From NCBI RefSeq assembly GCF_014873705.1, contig NZ_JADBDS010000002.1:868001-932000 (forward strand): DNA of 64,000 bases, written 5' to 3'. This DNA comes from Mycobacterium sp. OAS707. GTDB lineage: Bacteria; Actinomycetota; Actinomycetes; Mycobacteriales; Mycobacteriaceae. Both the position numbers and the translations under genes were made by a program. The first letter of the stretch is position 1; every line of letters begins with the position of its first letter. Shown one piece after another: positions 31,153 to 39,614 of the stretch. The notes beneath the pieces were generated by a model. That model was not told the origin of the DNA and did no database searches. It saw nothing but the letters and a program-made list of their open reading frames with translations.

Positions 31153-31848
31153 CTAGCGCATTGTCTTGATCGCCAGCGGCTCGTTGCTACCGGACACCCG
31201 GATGTCGACTGTCTTGATCTGCTTGGCGGGAATGCTCGTCGCCGCCGACAGTCCCGTCGCCTCATCTCCGGCCGGCTTCCACGAACCCACCGTCTGCTGC
31301 ACGCCGTCGTGGGTCGTCACGACGATGTCGTAGCTGGCGACATTCCGCGACCAGTCCTTGGTGTACTGGCACGCCCAGTTCAGCTCTGTGCCCCACTTCT
31401 TCTCGGTGACGGCGAGCTCGGCGGTGAGCCCGCCGCGAGGGGTTGGCTGCATCGCCTGCATCGCAACTGTCTGTGTCGGGGCCGGCGAATTGGCGAACAC
31501 CGTCGCCCCGACGATGCCGCCCGCGATCAACAGCGCCGCCGCCGATGCCGCCGCTCCCGCCAGCCACCTGCGACGTGAGCGCTGTTGCCGCTTGGCCGCC
31601 GCGTGGGCGAGCGATGCGATGTCGTCGGGCCGCTGCTCCGCGGGCGGCGCACCGGCAAGGTCGGTCAGCGCGACCGCCTCGTCACGACTCAACGCGTTGA
31701 GAATGCCTGGCATCCCGGCGAGTTCGGTGAGTTCGGCTGCCCGCGCCGGGTTGGCCGCAAGGTAGCTCTCATACGTTCGCCGTTCTTCGAGGCTGAGCGC
31801 GCCGAGGACATACGCGGCATCCCATTCGGCAAGGTCGTCATCGTTCAT
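31153..31848 (-). CDS. Membrane-anchored anti-sigma factor, RslA-like but without zinc cysteines
   Basis: A 231-residue protein coupled by ATGA to the ECF sigma gene. The N-terminal sigma-binding helices (LAEWDAAYVLGALSLEERRTYESYL) resemble RslA, the SigL anti-sigma of M. tuberculosis. A basic patch (KRQQRSRRRW) precedes one membrane helix (AASAAALLIAGGIVGATVFA), and the rest (KKWGTELNWACQYTKDW ... SIPAKQIKTVDIRVSG) should be extracytoplasmic. Where zinc-dependent relatives have HxxxCxxC this protein reads YLAANPARAAEL, so redox sensing through zinc looks lost. The open frame continues far upstream over the sigma gene; the ATG at 31848 is the only sensible start. Confidence 0.85.
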   Translation of the reverse strand: MNDDDLAEWDAAYVLGALSLEERRTYESYLAANPARAAELTELAGMPGILNALSRDEAVALTDLAGAPPAEQRPDDIASLAHAAAKRQQRSRRRWLAGAAASAAALLIAGGIVGATVFANSPAPTQTVAMQAMQPTPRGGLTAELAVTEKKWGTELNWACQYTKDWSRNVASYDIVVTTHDGVQQTVGSWKPAGDEATGLSAATSIPAKQIKTVDIRVSGSNEPLAIKTMR

Positions 31849-32360
31849 CGGACAACCCCCCTTTCCTGCAACGCAATTCGCAACGCACGAAGCGCGTAGT
31901 GAAGCCGGGACTTGACGGTTCCCTCCGGAATACCCTCTTGCTGGGCGATATCGGCCACTGTTTGGCCGAGATAGTAGGCGCGCACGATCGCGGTGCGATG
32001 GTCCGGCGACAGCGACGTCAGCGCGTCGGACAGGATCCACTTGTCGAAAGCCGGCCCGATCACATCGGGCGACGCCCTCTCGGGGAGGTATTCGCTTTGC
32101 AGTTCGCGGGTGTATCGCGCGCTGCGCCGGTCGTCGATCACCAGATTGCGCGCGACGGTGAACAGCCACGCGCGCACGTTGTCGGTGGGCTGCTCGAGCA
32201 CCTCCGGCTTGCGCCAGAGCCGCAGCAGCGACTCCTGCACCACGTCTTCGGCGAACGGCATGTCACCCCTCGTCAGTCTCAAGACGTAACGCAACAGCGT
32301 GTGGCCGTGCTCGTCGTGCACAGCCCGCAGCAGCGCCGCCTGCTCGGAATCGTCAGCCAT
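31845..32360 (-). CDS. ECF RNA polymerase sigma factor (SigL-like)
   Basis: A 171-residue ECF sigma factor. Region 2 reads LLRYVLRLTRGDMPFAEDVVQESLLRLWRKPEVLE with the promoter-melting segment DNVRAWLFTVARNLVIDDRRSARY, and region 4 is DHRTAIVRAYYLGQTVADIAQQEGIPEGTVKSRLHYALRALR. It resembles M. tuberculosis SigL more than other sigma factors I can recall, but could be a paralogue. It forms an operon with its anti-sigma and points toward the iron-boxed transporter operon, 81 bp beyond the anti-sigma stop, so some of those genes could belong to its regulon. Confidence 0.9.
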   Translation of the reverse strand: MADDSEQAALLRAVHDEHGHTLLRYVLRLTRGDMPFAEDVVQESLLRLWRKPEVLEQPTDNVRAWLFTVARNLVIDDRRSARYTRELQSEYLPERASPDVIGPAFDKWILSDALTSLSPDHRTAIVRAYYLGQTVADIAQQEGIPEGTVKSRLHYALRALRIALQERGVVR

Positions 32361-32459
32361 GCTTCATGCCCCGCGCATCCCTTGCTTTCTGTCGGCCTTC
32401 GCTGAGCACAACGATGCAACGTAGGTGAATCGTTCAAAGCGGTTTTCGCGGATTGCCGA

Positions 32460-33632
32460 TCAGGCCAGCAGCGCCCGAACCACCGCGTCGGCCAGCAGCC
32501 GCCCGCGGTCGGTGAGCACCAGCCGATCGGCGCAAAGCACTACGAGGCCGTCGGCGATCGCCGTTTCGGCGCGGGCTCGTTCGGCTTCGTCCAACACGGC
32601 TGTGGTCAGGCCGCCGCGCAGCCGCAGCCGCAGCATCACGTGCTCGACGTGCTGGGTGGCGTCATCGAGCTGCTCGAAATCGGCCACCGGCAACAGGCCG
32701 TCGGCCAACGACTGCGCATAAGCGTTGGGGTGCTTGACATTCCACCACCGCGTGGCGTCCACATACCCATGCGCCCCTGGCCCAGCGCCCCACCATTCGC
32801 CGCCGTTCCAGTAGCCGATGTTGTGCCGGCATTCACCGCCGGGCCTGCTCCAGTTGGAGACCTCGTACCAGTCGAACCCCGCCGCCGACAGCCGATGGTC
32901 AAGCAACTCGTAGCGCTGGGCGAGCACATCGTTGTCGGGCGCCGCGATCTCGCCGCGCCGCACCCGACGGGCCAACGCCGTCCCGTCCTCGACCACCAGC
33001 GCGTAGCCGGATACGTGGTCGACGCCCGCCTCGATCACCGCGTCGGCCGAACGGCAGAGGTCGTCGTCGGACTCCCCCGGCGTGCCGTAGATGAGGTCGA
33101 GGTTGACGTGGTCGAAGCCGGCGTCACGGGCCTCGCGCACCGCATCCAGTGCCCGGCCCGGCGAATGCACGCGGTCAAGCACTGCCAGCACGTGCGGGAC
33201 GACGGACTGCATGCCCAGCGACACCCGGGTGTACCCCGCCGTCCGCAATTGCTCGAAAAACGCAGGCGAGGTGGATTCCGGATTCGCCTCGGTGGTCACC
33301 TCGGCGTTCGGAGCCAGGCTGAAGTGTGCGCGAATCGCCTCGAGCACCGAAGGCAGCCCGTCGCCGCCGAGCATCGAGGGGGTGCCGCCCCCGACGAACA
33401 CCGTGTCGACGGGTGGCGGCCCCAACCGCGTCGCCGCCAGAGTGAGCTCACCACGCAGGGCTTCGAGCCAGCCGGCGGGGTTCGCGCCACCCAGTTCTGT
33501 GGGCGTGTAGGTGTTGAAGTCGCAGTAGCCGCAGCGCGTCGCGCAGAACGGCACGTGGATATAGATGCCGAACGGCCGACCTGGCGTGGTGGCCAGATCG
33601 GGCAGCTCAGTAGGAGCCGTTCGGACTGTCAT
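32460..33632 (-). CDS. hemW: HemW, radical-SAM heme chaperone
   Basis: A 390-residue radical SAM protein of the HemW/HemN-like family, often annotated as oxygen-independent coproporphyrinogen oxidase but now thought to be a heme chaperone. The iron-sulfur motif reads CATRCGYCDF (CxxxCxxC), followed by VFVGGGTPSML, EANPE, RVSLGMQS and NLDLIYGTPGES. The HemN-type C-terminal domain (HNIGYWNGGEWWGAGPGAHGY) is present. The N-terminus lacks the extra Cys-containing segment of true HemN. Divergent from the sulfite reductase leader. Confidence 0.9.
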   Translation of the reverse strand: MTVRTAPTELPDLATTPGRPFGIYIHVPFCATRCGYCDFNTYTPTELGGANPAGWLEALRGELTLAATRLGPPPVDTVFVGGGTPSMLGGDGLPSVLEAIRAHFSLAPNAEVTTEANPESTSPAFFEQLRTAGYTRVSLGMQSVVPHVLAVLDRVHSPGRALDAVREARDAGFDHVNLDLIYGTPGESDDDLCRSADAVIEAGVDHVSGYALVVEDGTALARRVRRGEIAAPDNDVLAQRYELLDHRLSAAGFDWYEVSNWSRPGGECRHNIGYWNGGEWWGAGPGAHGYVDATRWWNVKHPNAYAQSLADGLLPVADFEQLDDATQHVEHVMLRLRLRGGLTTAVLDEAERARAETAIADGLVVLCADRLVLTDRGRLLADAVVRALLA

Positions 33633-33713
33633 GCAGACCAGTCTCCCAGAGCCGACTTTTACTCACCCTGCGCGCAAATCTGTCCCGGTTAGGGCCGGTG
33701 TGGGTATTCGTGG

Positions 33714-33719
33714 CACAAT
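33714..33719 (+). promoter_or_regulatory. -10 element of the sirA operon
   Basis: CACAAT lies seven bases before the GTG of the leader ORF (33727) and fits a -10 hexamer except for its first base. The mRNA would then begin at the leader start codon. There is no Shine-Dalgarno between them. Confidence 0.5.
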
Positions 33720-33726
33720 TGGCCAC

Positions 33727-33819
33727 GTGACTGCCGTCCGATTCCCCCAGCGTGTATCCCTGGTGGCGCGGCTGCATGTCGACCTCAAGCGCGTTTGTAC
33801 CTGTTGTTGTCTGCCTTGA
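33727..33819 (+). CDS. Leader peptide with cysteine run (attenuator of sirA-cysH-che1)
   Basis: A 30-residue ORF, MTAVRFPQRVSLVARLHVDL followed by KRVCTCCCLP, with Cys at codons 24, 26, 27 and 28, just before the stop. It starts at a GTG that coincides with the predicted transcript start, so it is probably translated as a leaderless mRNA. The operon downstream assimilates sulfate to sulfide. Polycysteine leader ORFs of this kind have been described in mycobacteria as cysteine-responsive attenuators: when Cys-tRNA is short, ribosomes pause at the Cys codons and change the RNA fold around the next start. The call rests on composition, position and the downstream structure. Confidence 0.85.
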   Translation: MTAVRFPQRVSLVARLHVDLKRVCTCCCLP

Positions 33820-33865
33820 CGCGCTAGATCTCAGGACCCAGCCCACCCCGTACTTCAGCTGGCCG

Positions 33866-33927
33866 CCGGATCTGCGCCGCCGGACAGCCCACCGGTGAAA
33901 CGCGCGATCCGGCTCCAATAAGGAGCC
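33866..33927 (+). promoter_or_regulatory. Alternative RNA stems masking the sirA Shine-Dalgarno
   Basis: GGCTCC (33911-33916) can pair with GGAGCC (33922-33927) around an AATAA loop and hides the AAGGAG Shine-Dalgarno of sirA. A competing stem pairs CCGGATCTGCGC (33866-33877) with GCGCGATCCGG (33902-33912) with one bulged base. The two stems share bases 33911-33912, so they exclude each other. This is a plausible switch for the leader peptide; folding energies were not computed. Confidence 0.65.
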
Positions 33928-33936
33928 CACACCAAC

Positions 33937-35610
33937 ATGACCACCGCGGAATCAAAGCCCGTGAAGCGCCCGCGCGGCGAGGGCCAGTGGGCCCTCGGCT
34001 ACCGCACCCCGCTCAACCCCAATGAACAATTCAAACGTGACGACGACGCGCTGAACGTGCGCGCGCGCATCCTCGACATCTACTCCAAGCAGGGCTTCGA
34101 CAGCATCGACAAGCAGGATCTGCGTGGCCGCATGCGCTGGATGGGCCTGTACACCCAGCGTGAACAGGGCTACGACGGCACCTGGACCGGCGACGAGAAC
34201 GCCGACATCCTCGAGGCCAAGTACTTCATGATGCGGGTGCGCTGCGACGGCGGCGCGCTGACGAACGCCGCACTGCGCACGATCGGCGAAATCTCCACCG
34301 AGTTCGCCCGCGACACCGCCGACATCAGCGACCGCGAGAACGTTCAGTACCACTGGATCCGCATCGAGGACGTGCCGCAGATCTGGGAGCGGCTCGCCGC
34401 GGTCGGCCTGCAGACCACCGAGGCCTGCGGCGACTGCCCGCGTGTGGTGCTCGGCTCGCCGCTGGCCGGCGAATCGCTCGACGAGGTGCTGGACCCGACC
34501 TGGGCCGTCGACGAGATCGTGCGCCGCTTCGTCGGCAATCCGTCGTTCTCCAACCTCCCACGCAAGTACAAGACCGCGGTGTCAGGCCTGCAGGACGTCG
34601 CGCACGAGGTCAACGACATCGCGTTCATCGGCGTCAACCACCCCGAGCACGGCCCTGGCCTCGACGTTTGGGTCGGCGGCGGCCTCTCGACGAACCCGAT
34701 GCTGGCGCAGCGCCTTGGCGTGTGGGTACCGCTGGACGAGGTGCCCGAGGTGTGGGAGGCCGTGACCTCGGTGTTCCGCGACTACGGATATCGCCGGTTG
34801 CGCAGCAAGGCGCGGCTGAAGTTCCTGATCAAAGACTGGGGCGTCGAGAAGTTTCGCCAGGTCGTCGAGGACGAGTACCTCGGCCGCAAGCTGATCGACG
34901 GTCCGGCACCCGAACCGCTGAAGCATCCGATCGACCATGTCGGCGTGCAGAGGCAGAAGAACGGGCTCAACGCCGTCGGCGTCGCACCAATCGCGGGTCG
35001 CGTCACCGGCACCATCCTGACCAAGGTCGCCGACCTCGCCGAAGCCGCGGGCTCCGACCGGATCAGGCTGACGCCGTACCAGAAGCTGGTCATCCTCGAC
35101 GTTCCCGATGACAAGCTCGACGCGCTGGTCGCCGGCCTGGATGCGCTTGGCTTGCCGTCGCGGCCGTCGTCGTGGCGTAAGAACCTGATGGCCTGCACCG
35201 GCATCGAGTACTGCAAGCTGTCGTTCGCCGAGACCCGCAACCGGGCTCAGGTGCTGGTGCCCGAGCTGGAGAAGCGGCTCGAGGACATCAACGCCCAACT
35301 CGACGTGCCGATCACCGTCAACATCAACGGCTGCCCGAACTCGTGCGCGCGGATCCAGGTCGCCGATATCGGGTTCAAGGGTCAAATGATCGACGACGGC
35401 GACGGGCCGGTCGAGGGTTTCCAGGTACATCTGGGTGGCAGCCTCGGCCTGGATAGCGGTTTCGGCCGCAAGTTGCGCCAGCACAAGGTGCTGTCAACCG
35501 AGCTGGGTGACTACATCGACAGAGTGGTGCGCAACTTCGTGAAACAACGCGAGCAGGGTGAGCGTTTCGCTACGTGGGCAGTACGAGCAGACGAGGCGGA
35601 TTTGCGATGA
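33937..35610 (+). CDS. sirA: Ferredoxin-dependent sulfite reductase (SirA/NirA)
   Basis: This 557-residue enzyme reduces sulfite to sulfide with siroheme and a [4Fe-4S] cluster in the cytosol. The cluster/siroheme cysteines are in ACTGIEYCKLSFAETR and INGCPNSCARIQ. The Tyr (GLYTQREQ, residue 72) and Cys (TTEACGDCPRV, around 164) equivalent to the covalently linked pair in the M. tuberculosis enzyme are conserved. The family was formerly called nitrite reductase (nirA). The ATG follows AAGGAG at good spacing. It heads an operon with cysH and che1 through an ATGA overlap and is preceded by the cysteine leader. Confidence 0.95.
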   Translation: MTTAESKPVKRPRGEGQWALGYRTPLNPNEQFKRDDDALNVRARILDIYSKQGFDSIDKQDLRGRMRWMGLYTQREQGYDGTWTGDENADILEAKYFMMRVRCDGGALTNAALRTIGEISTEFARDTADISDRENVQYHWIRIEDVPQIWERLAAVGLQTTEACGDCPRVVLGSPLAGESLDEVLDPTWAVDEIVRRFVGNPSFSNLPRKYKTAVSGLQDVAHEVNDIAFIGVNHPEHGPGLDVWVGGGLSTNPMLAQRLGVWVPLDEVPEVWEAVTSVFRDYGYRRLRSKARLKFLIKDWGVEKFRQVVEDEYLGRKLIDGPAPEPLKHPIDHVGVQRQKNGLNAVGVAPIAGRVTGTILTKVADLAEAAGSDRIRLTPYQKLVILDVPDDKLDALVAGLDALGLPSRPSSWRKNLMACTGIEYCKLSFAETRNRAQVLVPELEKRLEDINAQLDVPITVNINGCPNSCARIQVADIGFKGQMIDDGDGPVEGFQVHLGGSLGLDSGFGRKLRQHKVLSTELGDYIDRVVRNFVKQREQGERFATWAVRADEADLR

Positions 35611-36311
35611 GCGAACTGATTACAGAGACCGACCTGCAGGCATTGGCCGAGCGGGGCGCCGCGGAGTTGGACGGCGCGAGCGCGCTGGACCTGCTGCGGT
35701 GGACCGACGAGAACTTCGGCGGCAACTACATCGTCGCGTCCAACATGCAGGACGCGGTGCTCGTCGACCTGGCAGCCAAGGTCCGCCCCGGCGTTGACGT
35801 GCTGTTCCTCGACACCGGTTACCACTTCGTCGAGACCATCGGCACGCGCGACGCGGTCGAGGCGGTTTACGACATCAACGTGGTCAACGTCACCCCGGAG
35901 AACACCGTCGAAAAGCAGGACGAGCTGTTCGGCAAGGATCTGTTCGCCCGTGAGCCCAACGAATGCTGCCGGATGCGCAAGGTCGAGCCACTGAGCAAGG
36001 CGCTCCGCGGCTACTCCGCGTGGGTGACGGGGATCCGTCGCGTCGAGGCGCCGACTCGTGCCAACGCACCGCTGATCAGCTGGGACAAGGCTTTTGGGTT
36101 GGTGAAGATCAACCCGCTAGCGGCGTGGACCGACGAAGACATGCAGGCCTATATCGACGACAACGACGTGCTGGTCAATCCCCTTGTGTTCGAAGGCTAT
36201 CCGTCGATCGGCTGCGCGCCGTGCACGGCGAAGCCCGTCGAGGGTGCTGATCCGCGCAGTGGCCGGTGGGCGGGCCTGTCGAAGACGGAATGCGGTCTGC
36301 ACGCATCGTGA
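35607..36311 (+). CDS. cysH: CysH, adenylylsulfate (APS) reductase
   Basis: A 234-residue thioredoxin-dependent reductase that turns APS into sulfite, feeding the sulfite reductase upstream. The paired cysteines ECCRMRKVEPL and CAPCTAKP ligate the [4Fe-4S] cluster that marks APS reductases as opposed to PAPS reductases, and the C-terminal catalytic Cys is in KTECGLH. The ATG overlaps the sirA stop as ATGA, and the stop overlaps the next gene as GTGA, so the three are coupled. Confidence 0.95.
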   Translation: MSELITETDLQALAERGAAELDGASALDLLRWTDENFGGNYIVASNMQDAVLVDLAAKVRPGVDVLFLDTGYHFVETIGTRDAVEAVYDINVVNVTPENTVEKQDELFGKDLFAREPNECCRMRKVEPLSKALRGYSAWVTGIRRVEAPTRANAPLISWDKAFGLVKINPLAAWTDEDMQAYIDDNDVLVNPLVFEGYPSIGCAPCTAKPVEGADPRSGRWAGLSKTECGLHAS

Positions 36312-37012
36312 CAGCTCTGATCCTCACTGCGCACGGGTCTGCTGATCCCCGCTCGGCGGCATCGGCGCATGAGGTCGCGAACACCATCCGCAGAATGCGA
36401 CGAGATGTCGACGTGCGGGTGGCGTTCTGCGAGCAGAACTTTCCGAACCTACGCGACGTGTTGGTCGCGACGGGACGCAACGCCGTGGTGGTGCCACTGC
36501 TGCTCGCCGATGCGTATCACGCGCGCGTCGACATCCCGGCGCTGATCGCGGAGTCCGGGATCGACGCGCGGCAGGCCGACGTACTCGGTGAGGATGACCG
36601 GCTCATCGCGGTGCTTCGGCAACGGATGACGCACGCGGGAGTTTCGCATCTGGACCCCGACGTTGGCGTTCTCGTTACCGCCGTCGGTTCCTCACGCCCC
36701 CAAGCCAATTCGCGAACCAGCATGGTGGCCGACTATCTCGTCCAACACACGAACTGGATCGCCACCACCGCCTTCGCCACCGGCCCGCACCCGACGGTGG
36801 CTGAGGCGGCCGACACCTTGCGCGAGCGTGGGGCCTCACGTCTGGTCATCGCGCCCTGGTTCCTTGCACCTGGCCGGATAACCGATCGCGTTGCCGAATA
36901 TGCCCGGGCACAAGGGATTCCGATGACGGCACCGCTTGGGCCGCATCGGCTGGTCGCCGACACGGTACTGGATCGCTTCGATCAAGCACTGGCCGCTCAG
37001 GTGGCGGCCTAG
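36308..37012 (+). CDS. che1: CbiX/SirB-type sirohydrochlorin chelatase (Che1)
   Basis: A 234-residue ferrochelatase-like protein expected to insert iron into sirohydrochlorin, supplying siroheme for the sulfite reductase. The N-terminus shows LTAHGSADPRSAASAHE (the HGS metal-binding motif), then VPLLLADAYHARVDIP with the second conserved His, and a second half GVLVTAVGSSRPQANSRT repeats the fold. The GTG start forms a GTGA overlap with cysH. The gene ends two bases before the convergent LLM monooxygenase. Confidence 0.85.
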   Translation: MTALILTAHGSADPRSAASAHEVANTIRRMRRDVDVRVAFCEQNFPNLRDVLVATGRNAVVVPLLLADAYHARVDIPALIAESGIDARQADVLGEDDRLIAVLRQRMTHAGVSHLDPDVGVLVTAVGSSRPQANSRTSMVADYLVQHTNWIATTAFATGPHPTVAEAADTLRERGASRLVIAPWFLAPGRITDRVAEYARAQGIPMTAPLGPHRLVADTVLDRFDQALAAQVAA

Positions 37013-37013
37013 T

Positions 37014-38465
37014 TCATCTGCCTCTGCTCGGCTGCGGGGCGGCCGACGATGACGAGGACGGCACAGTGGACGGGCGTTCGATGATGGTTGACGCCGGGCC
37101 GCCAACTCGGTATCGCGCGCCGCGGTGTTCGTCAGGTAGCCGGTCGCCGTTGCCCAACAGCTTGTTGCGCAGAGTTCCCGGCGCATAGCCGGACTGGTAG
37201 GCGCCGCGGGCTGTCAGCACCGGCACGACGTAGTCAACGAAATCGCTGAACGATCCAGGCGTGACGGCGTAGGCGAGGTTGAACCCGTCGACGTCGGTTT
37301 CCTCTACCCACTCCTGGAGGGTGTCGGCTACGCGAACCCCCGAACCGACGATGCGCGGACCCATTCCGCCGATCTCGCCCCACTCCGCGATGTCGCGCAC
37401 GACCCATTCTCGACCGTCGGGATCCGCGGACTGAAACGCGGCGACGGCCGACAGGATCGCATTGGAATCGGCATTGCCGATCGGCTCCTCGAGCCCGTAG
37501 CGCGCGAGGTCGACACCCATCCACCCGGACATGAACACCAGCGCACCCTCTGGATCGCCGTATGACAAGTACTCGGCGTGCTTGGCGTGTGCCTCCTCGT
37601 CGGTCTCAGCGGTCACCACTGTGGTCAGGTTGAAGATCTTCGCCGCGTACGGGTCCCGGCCCGCCAGCTCCAGCTCGCGACGAATCGTCGAGACCACCTC
37701 GCGCAGAATCGCTTTCGTCGGGGCCGCAGTGAAGATCGCCTCGGCGTTCTCGGCAGCGAACCGCACTCCGCGCGGCGAAGAGCCGGCCTGGTAAATAACC
37801 GGTGTGCGCTGCGGAGAGGGCTCGGCGAGATGCACGCCGGGCACGCTGAAATGCGTTCCCTCATGCCCGATGTGGTGCACCTTCGCCGGGTTGGTGAACA
37901 CGCCGCGTTCGCGGTCGCGGATCACGGCGTCGTCCTCCCATGACCCTTCCCACAGCTTGTAGAGCACCTCGAGATACTCGTCGGCGTGGTCATACCGGGC
38001 GTCGTGCGCAGGCTGGTCGGTCTGCCCCATGTTGCGTGCGGCGGCGGGCAGGTATCCGGTGACGACGTTCCAGCCGATGCGGCCATTGGTGAGGTGATCG
38101 AGTGTGGACATGCGGCGGGCGAATGGGTACGGGTGCTCGAAACCGGTACCGGTAGTGATGCCGAACCCCAGGTTCTCGGTCACCAACGCCATCGCTGACA
38201 CCAGCAGCAGCGGGTCGTTAACCGGAATCTGCGCGGCATGTCGAATCGCCGCTTCGTCGCTGGCGCCGTACACATCGTAGGTGCCAAGAACGTCGGCGAT
38301 GAAGAGGCCGTCGAACCGACCACGCTCGAGCAGTTTCGCCAGTTCGGTCCAGTAACCGAGGTCTTTGTAGCGCCAGGACTGGTCGTCGGGATGCCGCCAC
38401 AGGCCTGGCGATTGGTGCGCGACGCAGTTCATGTCGAACGCGTTGAATCGGATGATGCGGCTCAC
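37014..38465 (-). CDS. NtaA/SnaA/DszA-type flavin monooxygenase, probably organosulfur-related
   Basis: A 483-residue FMN-dependent luciferase-like monooxygenase of the NtaA/SnaA/DszA(SoxA) branch: IIRFNAFDMN at the start, GFGITTGTGFEHPYPFARRMSTLDHL, GRIGWNVVTGYLPAAARNMG, and SPQRTPVIYQAGSSPRGVRFAAENAEAIF. Relatives oxidise sulfones, sulfonates, nitrilotriacetate or EDTA. It lies on the same strand 71 bp beyond cysA, so it probably helps release sulfur from an organic compound. The Ser/Pro-rich C-terminal tail is unlikely to be catalytic. Substrate is not identifiable from sequence. Confidence 0.82.
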   Translation of the reverse strand: MSRIIRFNAFDMNCVAHQSPGLWRHPDDQSWRYKDLGYWTELAKLLERGRFDGLFIADVLGTYDVYGASDEAAIRHAAQIPVNDPLLLVSAMALVTENLGFGITTGTGFEHPYPFARRMSTLDHLTNGRIGWNVVTGYLPAAARNMGQTDQPAHDARYDHADEYLEVLYKLWEGSWEDDAVIRDRERGVFTNPAKVHHIGHEGTHFSVPGVHLAEPSPQRTPVIYQAGSSPRGVRFAAENAEAIFTAAPTKAILREVVSTIRRELELAGRDPYAAKIFNLTTVVTAETDEEAHAKHAEYLSYGDPEGALVFMSGWMGVDLARYGLEEPIGNADSNAILSAVAAFQSADPDGREWVVRDIAEWGEIGGMGPRIVGSGVRVADTLQEWVEETDVDGFNLAYAVTPGSFSDFVDYVVPVLTARGAYQSGYAPGTLRNKLLGNGDRLPDEHRGARYRVGGPASTIIERPSTVPSSSSSAAPQPSRGR

Positions 38466-38536
38466 TCGATGGAATGCTGCCGAACTCCGGTCCCGAGGTC
38501 ACCGATTGCATTCAAAGCGATTGTATTTCTGAAACA

Positions 38537-39595
38537 TCAGGCCTTCGTCAGCGACTCATCCTTGTCGGCATTATCGGACCGGGTGGTCTCGGTAGCGCCC
38601 GGCAACGGCGGAATACGCGTGGCGCGCACATACACTGTGTCGCCCTCCTTCAACCCCAGCGCCTCGGCGTCGCCGCGGGTGATCTGCGCGGTGAACGGCG
38701 TGTGGTCGGCCGCGCTGGTCAGTTCGACGCGAACCTCGAAGCCCAGCACCACAATTCGATCGATGACCGCACGCACCACACCCGTTGCCTGAACGGAATC
38801 GTCACTCGTCGCGATCGCCATCTCCGGGTTGCGGCCAACCCGGATGTCGTGGGGGCGAACCAGTGACCCGTTGAGCGACGACACCGCCCCGAGGAACGAC
38901 ATCACGAATGCGTTGGCGGGCGCGTCGTAAACCTCCGTCGGCGAACCGACCTGCTCGATGCGGCCCTTGTTGAGCACCGCGATCCGGTCAGCCACGTCAA
39001 GCGCTTCGGCCTGGTCGTGCGTGACCAACACCGTCGTGACATTCACCTCGTCGTGCAACCGTCGCAACCACGCCCGCAAGTCCTCACGGACCTTGGCGTC
39101 CAGTGCACCGAACGGCTCGTCAAGTAGCAGCACTTCGGGATCGACCGCGAGCGCGCGGGCCAGCGCCATGCGCTGCCGCTGACCACCCGACAGCTGATTC
39201 GGGTACCGGGTCTGAAAACCCGCCAGCCCCACCACTTCCAGCAGGTTGTCGACCTTCGCCTTGATCTCCGCCTTGGGTTTTTTGCGGATCTTGAGGCCGA
39301 ACGCGACGTTGTCGCGCACGGTCAGATGCTTGAACGCCGCGTAGTGCTGGAACACGAAGCCGATGCCGCGGCGCTGCGGCGGGATGTGCGTGACGTCGCG
39401 GCCGTTGATGGTCACGGAACCGGTGTCAGGCAGGTCGAGTCCGGCGATGGCGCGCAACAACGTCGACTTGCCAGAGCCACTGGGGCCCAACAGCGCGGTC
39501 AGCGAGCCCGACGGCACCTCGAAGTCGACGTTGTCCAGTGCCGCGAAGTCGCCATAGCGCTTGTTCGCACCTCGCACGACGATTGCGTCGGTCAT
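38537..39595 (-). CDS. cysA: CysA, sulfate/thiosulfate ABC transporter ATPase
   Basis: The 352-residue ATPase energises sulfate import with CysT, CysW and SubI. Walker A is GPSGSGKST, the signature [16 protein letters not shown], Walker [13 protein letters not shown] and the switch His in [11 protein letters not shown]. The C-terminal part (about residue 235 on) is a regulatory TOBE-type domain ([16 protein letters not shown]). It starts 19 bases after the cysW stop. Confidence 0.95.
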   Translation of the reverse strand: MTDAIVVRGANKRYGDFAALDNVDFEVPSGSLTALLGPSGSGKSTLLRAIAGLDLPDTGSVTINGRDVTHIPPQRRGIGFVFQHYAAFKHLTVRDNVAFGLKIRKKPKAEIKAKVDNLLEVVGLAGFQTRYPNQLSGGQRQRMALARALAVDPEVLLLDEPFGALDAKVREDLRAWLRRLHDEVNVTTVLVTHDQAEALDVADRIAVLNKGRIEQVGSPTEVYDAPANAFVMSFLGAVSSLNGSLVRPHDIRVGRNPEMAIATSDDSVQATGVVRAVIDRIVVLGFEVRVELTSAADHTPFTAQITRGDAEALGLKEGDTVYVRATRIPPLPGATETTRSDNADKDESLTKA

Positions 39596-39614
39596 TACTT
39601 TCGTCTCCTTATGC

